64,000 nucleotides of DNA from Hordeum vulgare subsp. vulgare (GCF_904849725.1 NC_058518.1:503861225-503925224); one strand, 5' to 3'; positions 1-11,139 are shown, counted from the first letter of the stretch. The notes: a model not told the origin generated them from the sequence alone. Translations and numbers: made by a program.

Positions 1-90
1 GTTCTATTTGATTCTTCAACTTTCCCTTATTTGCTTTAGACAGACTGCAGCTACCGGACTGACTGGGATTGTTTTCTATTGGATGGGCAG

Positions 91-152
91 ACACTTCATG
101 TAGATGCTTTATCTGAGGTTGACAATACCACACAGTCGCTCCTTATATACAT
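91..152 (+). pseudogene. DONSON-like exon, second copy
   Basis: This is a copy of the last captured exon of the DONSON-like fragment found in element B (6931-6992). It follows an acceptor AG at 89-90 and reads through a SEVDNTTQSLL motif. In plant DONSON proteins I recall a similar DNTPQSLL motif close to the C-terminal third. Upstream bases 1-90 are the preceding intron. The exon dissolves into AT-rich minisatellite at about 155. It was presumably part of a full captured copy left of the window. Confidence 0.7.
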
Positions 153-154
153 GG

Positions 155-165
155 ATGTGCTATTG

Positions 166-211
<46 letters not shown>

Positions 212-565
212 TGTTCTATGTATTATGCTATATATATATATATATGGATGTGCTATGGATTAAGGATGTTATATATATGATGTATGGATTATCGATGTGT
301 TATATGCTGTATGGACTAAGGATGTTATATATATGATGTATGGATTAAGGATGTTATATATATGATGTATGGATTACGGATGTGTTATGTACTGTATGGA
401 TTACGTATGTTATATATATGTTGTATGGATTATGTTATATTTATATATATGTTGTATGGATTATGTTATATATGTATATATATGTTGTATGAATTATGTT
501 ATATATATATATATATATATATGCTGTATGGATTATGTTATATATATACATTGTATATTTATGCT
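155..565. repeat. AT-rich minisatellite of element C
   Basis: A (TA)n run at 166-208 is followed by degenerate 30-40 bp units built on GTATGGATTATGTTATAT. The open reading frames here (runs of Tyr, Ile, Cys, Met) are simply translations of the repeat. The same array is shorter in B (7000-7235), so copy number changed after the duplication. Confidence 0.85.
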
Positions 566-574
566 GTTTGCTGT

Positions 575-966
575 CATGTTCAGGACGGCAAAAAAATGTG
601 GCGCCCTCAACATGTGGTTTGCCGTCTTGTGTAACTTCAGAAGACGGCAAAAAATATTCCATATTTTGCTGTCATGTACAGGTGAGGAAGACGGCAAAAG
701 GGCTAATGTCGACCGTTAGTTAGGCCGTTCCGTCTTCTGACCATTTTTTGCCGTCTACCAGACAAGCTGACGGCAAAATAGTTTCACTCACGGCAAACAT
801 TTTGCCGTGTGCACTGCCGGACGCTGACAGCAAAGATACCCTTTGCGGGCGCATGGTCTGATGACATTATTTGCCAACATGGGCTCACGGCAAAAATTTT
901 GCCGACTCTAATTCTCTCTTTGCCCTTTGTAGCGTCTTGACGGCAAAATGCTCGATTCGTGTAGTG
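575..966. repeat. 3' subterminal repeats of CACTA C
   Basis: Many direct and inverted copies of TTTGCCGTC and GACGGCAAA run up to the terminal GTAGTG. In CACTA elements, subterminal repeats of this kind are transposase binding sites. No gene is present. Confidence 0.85.
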
Positions 967-2396
967 TAACTTAGGTATTAAATGGCCTATAATTAGCATA
1001 GCTAGATCCAAAATGGCTTAATAAGCATAGTTTGCTCCGGAATGACCTATTTTACCAAAGTTAGCTCCGAAACAACCTATAATTAGCTAGGCTTCCACCT
1101 AAATGACATAATTAGCTTAGTTACCTCCAAAATGGTCTATTTAATAAAACATGACCTGTACTTAGCTAATTATCCTCAAAATGACATAATTAGCTCCAAA
1201 AAGGCATTCTTAGCTAATTTAGCCCGAAGAAGGGGACAAGAGGAGAAGAAAGAGGAAAAATGAAAGGAAGGAAGAAGAAGAAGAAGAGAAGAAGAAGAAG
1301 AGAAGGAGGAGGATAAGAAGAAGGAGAAGAAGGAGGAGAAGAAGGAGAAGGAGCTCCTCCTTCTCCTTCTTCTTCCTCCTTCTCCTTCTCATTCTTATTT
1401 TCTTCTTCTTCTCCTCTTCCTTCTCCTTCTCCTCCTCCTCCTCCTCCACCTTCTTCTTTTACTTCTTCTTCTCTTTCTCTTCTTCTATGTGGCTTACACT
1501 CATCCAAGAAAGACTAAATTGGCTAATTATCCGACAAAATGACATAATTAGCTTAGTTAGCTCCAAAATGACCTATTTAATAAAAAATGACCTATAGTTC
1601 GCTAAGTTCTCTCCTAAATGACACAATAAGGCTTACGTAGCTGCAAGATGACCTATTCCCCCTAACTTAGGTATTAAATGGCCTATAATTAGCCTAGCTA
1701 GATTCAAAATGGCTTAATAAGCATAGTTTGCTCCGGAATGACCTATTTTACCCAAGTTAGCCCCGAAACGACCTATAGTTAGCTAGGCTTCCACCTAAAT
1801 GACATAATTAGCTTAGTTAGCTCCAAAATGGTCTATTTAATAAAACATGACCTATACTTAGCTAATTATCCTTGAAATGACATAATTAGCTCCAAAAAGG
1901 CATTCTTAACTAATTTAGCCCGAAGAAGGGGACAAGAGGAGAAGAAAGAGAAAAAATGAAAGGAAGGAAGAAGAAGAAGAAGAAGAAGAGAAGAAGAAGA
2001 AGAGAGGGAGGAGGATAAGAAGAAGGAGAAGAAGGAGTAGAAGAAGGAGAAGGACCTCCTTCTCCTTCTTCTTCCTCCTTCTTCCTTCTTCCTCCTTCTC
2101 CTTCTCCTTCTCCTTTTCTTCTTCTTCTCCTCTTCCTTCTCCTTCTCCTCCTCCTCCTCCTCCTCCTTATTCTTTTACTTCTTCTTCTCTTCTTGCTTCT
2201 TCTCTTTCTCTTCTTCTACGTAGCTTAGACTCATCCAAGAAAGACTAATTTGGCTAATTATCCTACAAAATGACATAATTACCTTAGTTAGCTCCAAAAT
2301 GACCTATTTAATAAAAAATGACCTATAGTTAGCTAAGTTCTCTCCTAAATGACATAATAAGGCTGAGAAAGCTTCAAGATGACCTATTCCCCCTAA
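967..2396. repeat. Two 0.7 kb tandem units of element A
   Basis: Units run 967-1662 (696 bp) and 1663-2396 (734 bp), each starting TAACTTAGGTATTAAATGG. Each unit has short variants of AATGACATAATTAGCT, then a purine block (GAA/GGA)n abutting a pyrimidine block (CTT/CCT)n, then more AATGACCTATTT variants. The blocks can fold on each other as long hairpins. Glu/Arg/Lys-rich ORFs on either strand are translations of the blocks. No gene is seen. The next unit boundary is interrupted by element B at 2397. Confidence 0.9.
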
Positions 2397-2790
2397 CACT
2401 ACAGGAATCAGCTATTTTGATGATAGGTATAATCTTTGATGTCAGCAAATCGTCGGGGCAGACGGTAAATGGGAAGTTTGCCGTCATGGGCAGACGGCAA
2501 AGAGTTACTATCGTAAAAAATCAGGAAAAACAGACGTCAAAAAAAACCACACGGCAAAAAATAGTTTTGCCGTCAACTATTTGGGTAGATGACGGCAAAG
2601 GCACGATTTTTGCCATCTACTTATGCTACGGATGACGGCAAAACAAGATGTCCACGCTCTTGTTAACTGACCCAAACGGCAGGCAGTTTTGCCGTCTTGG
2701 GTTAGCAAGAGAAGACGGCAAAAATTAGTCTTTGCCGTCAGTTACGTCGTATAGAAGACGACAAAGAGTAAAAACACAGCTGCCCTACCT
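2397..2790. repeat. 5' subterminal repeats of CACTA B
   Basis: The terminal CACTACAGGAATC is followed by about a dozen TTTGCCGTC or GACGGCAAA motifs in both orientations. It is the counterpart of 7240-7634. No coding signal is seen. Confidence 0.85.
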
Positions 2791-3512
2791 CCCGCGAGTG
2801 GAAAAAGAACATACCGGATAAAAAATTGAGCGCAACAGGCCCTCCCTCTCATGACTGGTGGTTCCCGCCTCTAGGGTTCACAGCGAGCCTCCCAGCTGCC
2901 GCCGTCGGGCCCTCCCGGCCGCCGCCGCCAGTGCCCTCCCCGGCCGCCGCCGCCAGTGCCCTCCCCGGCCGCCGTCGTCCGTCTACGCGACATGGTGGGA
3001 GGGTAGGCCACCTCCGGTCGGGCCTCCCTCCACCACACCTCCGGTCGGGCCTCCCTCGACCACCGCCAGTGCCCTCCCCGGCTGACGCCGTTGGTGCCCA
3101 GCCGCCGTCGGACCTCCCTACCACGGACCATGGCAGTGCTATTTTGATTCCCATCTTCTCCACGGACCATGGCAGTGCTAGTTTGATTCCCAAGGATCCC
3201 TATCACCGCCTCCTCAGCACCTCCCCCTTTTCACCTTTCCAAATCTCCAACAGATTCCAGTATTTTCTTGCAACAGAGACCGGTAGATCTATATCCAATT
3301 CCTCCTGCAGGGTATGCAGTTCCTATCCAATTAAGCATCGGAGGTGCAACGTTCCCGTCGTTTCCATAACTTCCAGGTCTCTGCTGTTCACCACGGCACG
3401 TCTTCCCAATCGGTTCTTCAGACGTTGGCTGACCAGCACCGAGGTCCACAAGAAAAGCTCCACATGATTTATCAAGTAGCAGGTCTTCAGTTGATTGGTT
3501 CAATCCTGGAAG
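2791..3512 (+). other. GC-rich leader and possible first exons in CACTA B
   Basis: A GC-rich stretch (2880-3115) has imperfect Pro/Ala-coding repeats such as GCCCTCCCCGGCCGCCG. An open frame runs 2826-3467 (213 codons) but is low-complexity for its first 100 residues and matches nothing I know. An acceptor-like tract with CTGCAG precedes 3311, and a donor-like GGAAG/GTACAT lies at 3508-3518, so 3311-3512 could be an exon. It may be the 5' end of the captured gene or of another gene. The function is unknown. Positions 3513-4080 are AT-rich and intron-like. Confidence 0.35.
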
Positions 3513-4086
3513 GTACATTTATTTCAGTTATTTTTTTCTCACTGATCTTAGTTTTTTGCCAGTGATCTTAGTTTACAATAAAGTGGTTCTTGATTTTTTT
3601 TGTATTACACCTCCCTTATTTAACAATGGAACTCGTGATTTATCAATTGTTTATAGTAGAAGTGCATGTAGTCTTCATTGTTTGATTAATTCAGTGCTTG
3701 AACATATTTTTGTTTGAATTATTTGTTTGCCACTGATCTTTAACAGTTATTCATCCTTTTGATATCATGTAATCAGAAGTTTTGTGGTGTTATCCCAAAG
3801 CAAAGATCGATAAGATTTTTTTTCATTCTTCTTGGAACCATATATGAATGACATATGTGCACACTTTCTTATTATTTGATTTTTTGTAACTTGCCGCTCG
3901 CTCAGTTACGACAAAACAACGATGATCCCCTGTTTGTGATAGTGATATCTCGAGTGTTGGAGTACTACTGAAGGGATCTATGCAGAGCAACTGAGCTCAG
4001 TGTTGTGATCTTCCATCATTAGCGATTTTGATATTTGACAAATATCGCTTGCTGGTACCGTGTGTGTTGGCCCTGACAGATCTGCA

Positions 4087-4215
4087 GCCCTCGATGTGGC
4101 CTCTATTTTCTGTACCAGATTCTCCATGCAACCACTTTCTCAAGGTGTCCCTTGATTCTGCCCCACCCATCCAGGTTTTTGTTGAAGATGAAAGACAAGA
4201 TAGTCCACAGATCAG
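4087..4215 (+). pseudogene. Probable upstream exon of the captured DONSON-like gene
   Basis: The open frame reads into VFVEDERQDSPQI and stops at a donor ATCAG/GTTCGG at 4215/4216. The two bases left over in the last codon join in phase with the single base opening the next exon at 4584, giving an uninterrupted SDGESAQL continuation. That phase match is the main evidence that it belongs to the same gene. I do not recognise the residues themselves, and the acceptor could be near 4080 or 4088. Positions 4216-4583 are the following intron. Confidence 0.45.
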
Positions 4216-4583
4216 GTTCGGTTTTGAAATCCAATGTTTTCAACTGATATGTTTCTAAGACAATTGCCACTATTTTTCTGCTGCATCTTTGTATTTTAAT
4301 TTCTGCAATACAATATTTATCTTCCATGCAATCTGAGTTGTGTACATAACATACCCAAGAAGAATTAAAAAATGCAATTCATCAAATTGTACACTGGCAA
4401 TCTATAGTGTAGTAACATCTTTGAATATGAAATTTGCCATATTATTTATTCATATTGTTATCTTCTTTGGCATGTGGATGTTACTCTGAAAACCCACAAA
4501 AAAATCTCGCAGCAACGCGCGGGGCATTATCTAGTTACTATGTTATCCATGCTCTTATTTGCATTTCTTTTTCCAAAATTCAG

Positions 4584-6992
4584 CAGCGATGGCGAATCTG
4601 CCCAGTTGGATTCTTCTGTTCCATCGCTTGCGGAAGCAGCAAAACCAGGTTTTAGCAAAGCTGAGAAACACAGCAAGAATTCTCTGCGGAGTGTATCAGC
4701 GCTTCACATTGGCGATGAGAAACTGGCTAGCTCTAGCAAATTCGATATGGTAAGGAATATCTACCTAATGCACTACTATATATGTATATATTACCTCATC
4801 CTGTAATCTGTCTACTGCTTTGTGTAGGACAAAGTGCTGAAAGGGTTCGGAGCTCGTCGTGCTTCCGGAGCTTCTAGTGGCACTAACATCCAGGCTGGTG
4901 ATGTTCCTTTGAAGTCTTCAGAGATGTGCCCTTCCAAGATCACAATACCAGGAAAAAAAGCTCCTTTGGATCTCACCTTGAAGACTACCCTGCAGTTTGT
5001 TTCATCATCTTCTGTGAAGTGGTCCGTATTCATTAGCTTCTCTTACATTTCTTTCTAGTTTTCATTTAGAAAATGCACCCTTCCCAGAGAAATTTCATGA
5101 GTATCTTGATTTGGTGGCATAACTTAGATTGACACTCTGAAAATCAGATATGTAAATGGTATGTGTCAGTCAGTCATTCAGTCTCATTGGATGCTTACTG
5201 CACCTGCAATTTTTTTCCAGATATTTCAATTAGGTATTGATGTCTGTATGATCCAGTGCTCCAAGTGATATCATGTCTAGTATAGCATACGGTCACTAGG
5301 AAAAATAATTGAAAATTACTTGCAAATTGAACCCTCTCTTCTTTGTTTAGTTTTGCTTAGATTTTCTGTCTCAAAGGCCCAAAGTATAATAACTCTTGCC
5401 TCGAACAGGTGTCACAATTTGAGTACAAGTTGTAGGGGCAGTGTTGCCGAGCCCCTTGCTCAAAGTTATAATGGTAGGCCTCAAAGTTCAGGACGCATGA
5501 GGCAAGAGAGCATCAAGGAATTCTTATTCTCAAAGGCACTGCAGTCATGGGTATATCCACAATCCATGTTACCTCCTCCCATCGTATCTGCTATGCTGTC
5601 ATCAGCTGCACAAGGAGGTAATTACTAGACCTGCACTATTGTTTGCTTTTGAAGATAAAATATCCCCGTACTTTCGTGGATGTATCTCTTTACCTTTTCT
5701 CCTTCTGGCATGTAGAAAGAGAGTACATTGACAAAAGGTATTAGGATTGGGAAGATTCTTTTTAGAATCTTTACTACATGTTCCGGAAGAATCTGTTGAA
5801 TATCTTCTATGGTATCTTCTTGCTCCTCAGAAATCGATCCTTCGTAATAATTTGATAAGTATGTGGAAAATTTAACTGTTTTTGTACATGTACAAAGAAT
5901 TCTGAACTCGTTAAGATTCCACATTTGTCTCATGATCACCTTCGCTTGCAGTTATATTTCATTTTCCTTGGAAGTATTGAATCTTTGGGTTTTACTAGAC
6001 TGTTATTCTATGACTCACCCTCGTTCATCTTACTGAACATCACTTTTGTTACTATAGTTTATACGGCACAATTTGTTGCTCTATTTATCAGCGGAAACTG
6101 TTTGGAGAAGCAGTCCTGTAATGCCTACTTGTCACAATCTACACGTGGCATGAGGTCACTACTACGGAAACATGTCTGTCCTTCATTTTGTTTTTCCGAC
6201 CTCATCATCGTTTTCACATTTCTATTTAAAATCCCTATTAAAGTGCCACATTTCTGTTACGGACCAACAATTATGTACATTACTGCGTGCAACTTCTAAG
6301 TTCTAATTATTTCAATTAAGTAGATAAACTTATTGGTTGACAAGCACTCATTTCTTCATTTCTTCATGCAAAAGAGTATATTCTAGATTTCTTCATTTCC
6401 CTCTTTCATTTTTTGGGGACTTACGACATATGAGTTACAACATCATATTGGTTTCACATATGAATAAAGCATCTTTAATACTTTTGTGATTAACCCAATG
6501 CTTATTCTATTTTTTGCCCATTTTGCTGAAAGAAATATCTTTTTGGTTGTTGAAGTCAATTTTCTACCCTTATTTGGTACCATAATAGGAATGAAATATT
6601 GACTTGGTATATTGGTCTCTAGGGCATTGAATTGCTCCAAGCTAATCCAAGCTGTGTTGATTTAAATCTTTGTACTAGGTTAAAATATCATTGTCACTTA
6701 CAATCATATTGTGTGACCATGTGGCTGCATTGTTGCAGGGTGTTTGATTTTCGATGCCCCTTTGCAAGGCTGAAGTAGAGGAGGCTACAGAAGACGACCT
6801 GCTTGAGTTCTCAAAAATCCGAACACTCGACCTGGGCCAGGTTCTATTTGATTCTTCAACTTTCCCTTATTTGCTTTAGACAGACTGCAGCTACCGGACT
6901 GACTGGGATTGTTTTCTACTGGATGGGCAGACACTTCATGTAGATGCTTTATCTGAGGTTGACAATACCACACAGTCGCTCCTTATATACAT
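4584..6992 (+). pseudogene. Captured DONSON-like gene fragment (decayed, introns retained)
   Basis: Exons are seen at 4584-4749, 4828-5021, 5409-5617, 5715-5811, about 6058-6171, 6739-6840 and 6931-6992, each with AG/GT borders. Split codons stay in phase across them: KW/CH at 5021/5409, QGE/REYIDKR at 5617/5715, NIFY/VYTAQF at 5811/6058. Motifs in order are LDLTLKTTLQFVSSSSVKW, LQSWVYPQSMLPP, WEDSF, NLYYM, FVALFISG, SCNAYLSQSTRGMRSLL, SMPLCKAEVEEAT and SEVDNTTQSLL. These match my memory of plant DONSON, a nuclear replication-fork protein. Two in-frame TAG codons lie in the 5715 exon and a TGA opens the 6739 exon, so it cannot make full-length protein. The N- and C-terminal ends are missing. 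It was captured at DNA level by a CACTA element. Confidence 0.82.
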
Positions 6993-6999
6993 GGATGTG

Positions 7000-7235
7000 C
7001 TATGGATTATGATGTATGGATTAAGGATGTTATATATATGATGTATGGATTACGGATGTGTTATGTACTGTATGGATTACGGATGTTATATATATGTTGT
7101 ATGGATTATGTTATATTTATATATATGTTGTATGGATTATGTTATATATGTATATATATGCTGTATGAATTATGTTATATATATATATATGTTGTATGGA
7201 TTATGTTATATATATACATTGTATATTTATGCTCT
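7000..7235. repeat. AT-rich minisatellite of element B
   Basis: Degenerate units of GTATGGATTATGTTATAT; the shorter counterpart of 155-565. It directly follows the last captured exon. Confidence 0.85.
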
Positions 7236-7239
7236 TTGC

Positions 7240-7634
7240 TGTCATGTTCATGACCGCAAAAAAATGTGGCGCCCTCAACATGTGGTTTGCCGTCTGGTGT
7301 AACTTCAGAAGACGGCAAAAAATACTCCATATTTTGCTGTCATGTACGGGTGAGGAAGACGGCAACAGGGCTAACATCGACCGTTAGTTAGGCCGTTCCG
7401 TCTTCTGACCATTTTTTACCGTCTACCAGACAAGCTGACGGCAAAATAGTTTCACTGACGGCAAACATTTTGCCGTCTGCACTGCCGGACGCTGACGGCA
7501 AAGATACCCTTTGCGGGCACATGGTCTGACGACATTATTTGCCGACATGGGCTCACGGCAAAATTTTTGCCGACTGTAATTCGCTCTTTGCCGTCTGTAG
7601 CGTCTTGACGGCAAAATGCTCGATTCCTGTAGGG
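7240..7634. repeat. 3' subterminal repeats of CACTA B
   Basis: TTTGCCGTC and GACGGCAAA motifs in both orientations lead to the terminus at 7634. It is nearly identical to 575-966 of element C. Confidence 0.85.
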
Positions 7635-9900
7635 TAACTTAGGTATTAAATGGCCTATAATTAGCCTAGGTAGCTCCAAAATGGCTTAATAAGCATAGTT
7701 TGCTCCCGAATGACCTATTTTACCCAAGTTAGCTCCGAAACGACCTATAGTTAGCTAGGCTTCCACCTAAATGACATAATTAGCTTAGTTAGCTCCAAAA
7801 TGGTCTATTTAATAAAACATGACCTGTACTTAACTAATTATCCTCAAAATGACATAATTAGCTCCAAAAAGGCATTCTTAGCTAATTTAGCCCGAAGAAG
7901 GGGACAAGAGGAGAAGAAAGAGGAAAAATGAAAGGAAGGAAGAAGAAGAAGAAGAGAAGAAGAAGAAGAGAAGGAGGAGGATAAGAAGAAGGAGAAGAAG
8001 GATTAGAAGAAGGAGAAGGAGCTTCTCCTTCTCCTTCTTCTTCCTCCTTCTTCCTCCTTCTCCTTCTTCTTTTCTTCTTCTTCTCCTCTTCCTTCTCCTT
8101 CTCCTCTTCCTCCTCCTCCTCCTTCTTTTACTTCTTCTTCTATTCTTGCTTCTTCTCTTTCTCTTCTTCTACGTATCTTAGACTCATCCAAGAAAGACTA
8201 AATTGGCTAATTATCCTACAAAATGACATAATTATCTTAGTTAGCTCCAAGATGGCCTATTTAATAAAAAATGACCTATTGTTAGCTAAGTTCTCTCCTA
8301 AATGACATAATAAGGCTTACGTAGCTGCAAGATGACCTATTCCCCGTAAGTTAGGTATTAAATGACCTATAATTAGCCTAGGTAGCTCCAAAATGGCTTA
8401 ATAAGCATAGTTTGCTCCGGAATAACCTATTTTTCCCAAGTTAGCTCCGAAACGACCTATAGTTAGCTAGGCTTCCACCTAAATGACATAATTAGCTTAG
8501 TTATCTCCAAAATGGTCTATTTAATAAAACATGACCTATACGTAGCTAATTATCCTCGAAATGACATAATTAGCTCCAAAAAGGTATTCTTAGCTAATTT
8601 AGCCCGAAGAAGGGGACAAGAGGAGAAGAAAGAGGAAAAATGAAAGGAAGGAAGAAGAAGAAGAAGAAGAGAAGGAGGAGGATAAGAAGAAGGAGAAGAA
8701 GGAGTAGAAGAAGGAGAAGGAGTTCCTCCTCCTGCTTCTTCTTCCTCCTTCTTCCTCCTTCTCCTTCTCCTTCTTCTTTTCTTCTTTTCTCCTCTTCCTT
8801 CTCCTTCTCCTCCTCCTCCTCCTACTTCTTTTACTTCTTCTTCTCTTCTTGCTTCTTCTCCTTCTCTTCTTCTACGTAGCTTAGACTCATCCAAGAAAGA
8901 CTAAATTGGCTAATTATCCTACAAAATGACATAATTAGCTTAGTTAGCTCCAAAATGACCTATTTAATAAAAAATGACCTATAGTTAGTTAAGTTCTCTC
9001 CTAAATGACATAATAAGGCTGACGTAGCTGCAAGATGACCTATTCCCCCTAACTTAGGTATTAAATGGCCTATAATTAGCCTAGGTAGCTCCAAAATGGC
9101 TTAATAAGCATCGTTTGCTCCGGAATGACCTATTTTACCCAAGTTAGCTCTGAAATGACCTATAGTTAGCTAGGCTTCCACCTAAATGACATAATTAGCT
9201 TAGTTAGCTCCAAAATGGTCTATTTAATGAAACATGACCTATAGTTAGCTAATTATCCTCGAAATTACATAATTAGCTCCAAAAAGGCATTCTTAGCTAA
9301 GTTAGCCCGAAGAAGGGGACAAGAGGAGAAGAAAGAGGAAAAATGGAAGGAAGGAAGAAGAAGAAGAAGAAGAAGAGAAGAAGTAGGAGAAGGAGGAAGA
9401 AGAAGGAGAAGGAGAAGGAGGAGAGAAGCTCCTTCTCCTTCTTCTTGTCCTTCTTCTTTTCTTCTTCTTCTCCTTCTCCTCCTCCTTCTCCTCCTCCTGC
9501 TCCTTATTCTTCTTTTTCTTCTCATTCTTCTTCTCTTCTTGCTTCTTCTCTTCTTGCTTCTTCTCTTTCTTCCTCTACGTAGGTTATTTTCCCCAACAAA
9601 GACATACTTAGCTAATTATCCTCCAAAATGACATAATTAGCATAGTTAAGTAAAAACATCATAAGAACCTTGGTTAGCTCGTTAAAATGACTAATTTAGC
9701 TCCAAAATGACATAATAAGGTCAAAATGGATTAATAATCATAGTTGGCTACAAAATGACATATTTTATCCAAGTTCGCTCTAGAATGACCTATACTTAGC
9801 TAAGTTCTCTCCTAAATGACATAGTAACGCTATGTAGCTCCAAGATGACATATTCCACCTAACTTAGCTATTAAATGGCCTATACTTAGCTAATTTCTCT
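7635..9900. repeat. Tandem 0.7 kb units of element A, right array
   Basis: Units run 7635-8346 (712 bp) and 8347-9049 (703 bp), with a third, increasingly divergent unit to about 9900. Their architecture is that of 967-2396, including the abutting purine and pyrimidine blocks. The first unit shares private variants with 967-1662 (GACCTGTACTTA, and TCCTCAAAATG where other units have CTCGAAATG or CTTGAAATG), tying the two arrays by duplication. No gene is seen. Confidence 0.9.
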
Positions 9901-10269
9901 CCGAATAACCTATATACTTCTTCATCTAGTATTATTCTTCTAACTTTCTTATTTGTCATTTTGCAGATTACATTCACTTCATGGGAAGCTTGGATTATAT
10001 TGATGGAATGCTTGAAGATGATTTCTTGTACCATGGCTTCACGGAAGCTTGTATTGAAACTATTATAGTATATGGATATATAATTGTATGCATGTGGATG
10101 GAACTGGTGTAATATATGGTTTGGTACGGATGCAACTTGCATAATATGTATGTACTATGGATGAAAGTTATTTTAATATGGTTATGAGTACGGAAAGAAA
10201 TTTATTTATGTCAAATATATATATATATATCCTGATTATTGTGAAAAATGCTGGATATAATAAGAAATA
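9901..10269 (+). other. 3'-terminal exon relic and AT-rich tail of CACTA A
   Basis: A splice-acceptor-like tract ending TTTGCAG at about 9966 is followed by GATTACATTCACTTCATGGGAAGCTTGG. The matching place in element D (21588) and, inverted, in E (near 44690) also has an acceptor followed by a GGATG..ATGGAAGCT segment. It is therefore probably the last exon of the CACTA transcript. AT-rich DNA with (AT)n at 10214-10230 follows. No complete reading frame is seen. Confidence 0.5.
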
Positions 10270-10935
10270 AATTAAAAAGGGGCTCGTTCCCCCCTTTGCC
10301 GTCTGCCCCCACATGGCAAAGGTGGGATGGCAGACGACAAAGGGGGGAGAGAGGGGGCTGGTTCCCCCCTTTGCCGCCTGCCCCCACATGGCAAAGGGGG
10401 GACGACAGACGACAAAGAGGGGAGAGAGTGGGGCTGGTTCCCCCTCTTTGCCATGTGGGGCAGACGACAAAGAGGGGAGAGAGAGGGGCTGGTTCCCCCT
10501 ATTTGCCGTCTGCCCCACATGGCAAAGGGGGGAACCAACCCCCTCTCTCTCCCCTCTTTGCCGTCTGCCCCCACATGGCAAAGGTGGGATGGCAGACGAC
10601 AAAGAGGGGAGAGAGAGGGGGCTGGTTCCCCCCTTTGCCGTCTGCCCCCACATGGCAAAGGGGGGATGGCAGACGGCAAAGGGAGGAGGCCTCCTATTAA
10701 CACTTAACGGGGCCGTTGGTGTATGTGCCGTCCCATTTAATTTGCCGTCTGCCCCCTCGTGGCAAAGATTCTTTGTCGTCCGCTTTAAAAAAGCAGACGA
10801 CAAAGAACCTCTTCACCGGATTTTTTTTGCTGTCTAGTTTGCTGTCTGCTGACCGATGGCAAAACCTTTGCCGTCAGTGGTTCCCCCCTTTGCCGTCCGC
10901 CATGGCAGACGACAAATTTTTGAATTTTAGTAGTG
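10270..10935. repeat. Palindromic subterminal repeats and 3' terminus of CACTA A
   Basis: Six or so 60-100 bp repeats contain TTTGCCGTCTGCCCCCACATGGCAAAG, each an imperfect palindrome, and one block (10520-10560) is inverted relative to the rest. ORFs on both strands are shadows of this array. The terminus GTAGTG ends at 10935. Confidence 0.85.
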
Positions 10936-11139
10936 TACTATGTTTGTGGTGTTGCATATGTTTGTGTTTGCACGTACCGGTATTTGAAATGCGATAGTTG
11001 CCAATATTTTGCCGGAATGTTGATTCATTTCCGTTTCGGCGAGAATTTGGCACTATGCTTTCTTCTTGGTTTTATTTTTAGGCAAAGTCATGCGAAATTT
11101 TATTTTGGTTCTAACATATCGTTTTTCTCTACCCCGCAG

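Larger units (their letters stand above)
1..966 (+). mobile_element. CACTA transposon C, 3' end, nested in A
   Basis: Positions 1-966 align base by base with the 3' end of element B (6841-7634), apart from a longer AT-rich minisatellite here. The terminus GATTCGTGTAGTG ends at 966 and is followed by TAA (967-969), the same target position used by B within the tandem unit. The left part lies outside the window. Because the site is identical and the flanking units share variants, C and B look like two halves of one segmental duplication rather than two insertions. Confidence 0.8.
2397..7634 (+). mobile_element. CACTA transposon B (5.24 kb) carrying a DONSON fragment
   Basis: It starts CACTACAGGAATC at 2397 and ends GATTCCTGTAGGG at 7634; the last three bases should mirror CAC, so one base has mutated. 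TAA flanks both sides (2394-2396 and 7635-7637). Uninterrupted copies of the same site occur at 1655-1680 and 9043-9065, so the insertion is proven by empty-site comparison. Inside are subterminal repeats at both ends, a GC-rich leader, the exons and introns of a host gene fragment, and an AT-rich minisatellite. There is no transposase, so mobilisation would have needed one supplied in trans. Confidence 0.92.
1..10935 (+). mobile_element. CACTA transposon A, 3' part (left end outside window)
   Basis: The right end is seen directly: subterminal TTTGCCGTC/GACGGCAAA repeats (10270-10920) run into a terminus ending GTAGTG at 10930-10935, the reverse complement of a CACTAC end. The body is an array of roughly 0.7 kb units, a relic of a 3'-terminal exon near 9965, an AT-rich stretch and then the subterminal repeats. 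Elements D and E show the same order, which is why I assign these parts to one element. The three bases after the end are TAC; the partner copy would lie left of the window, so this target duplication is untested. CACTA copies B and C are nested inside. No transposase is visible here. Confidence 0.7.

Noticed and set aside
1214..1507. Glu/Lys- and Leu/Ser-rich ORFs on both strands (also near 8000-9580, 19750-21530, 44760-46720)
   Set aside because: They are direct translations of the GAA/GGA and CTT/CCT blocks and change with repeat length; no start context or conserved residues.
10168..10837. Overlapping 120-210 codon ORFs in four frames
   Set aside because: All arise from the palindromic TTTGCCGTC array, where stops are rare in every frame. 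They are shadows.
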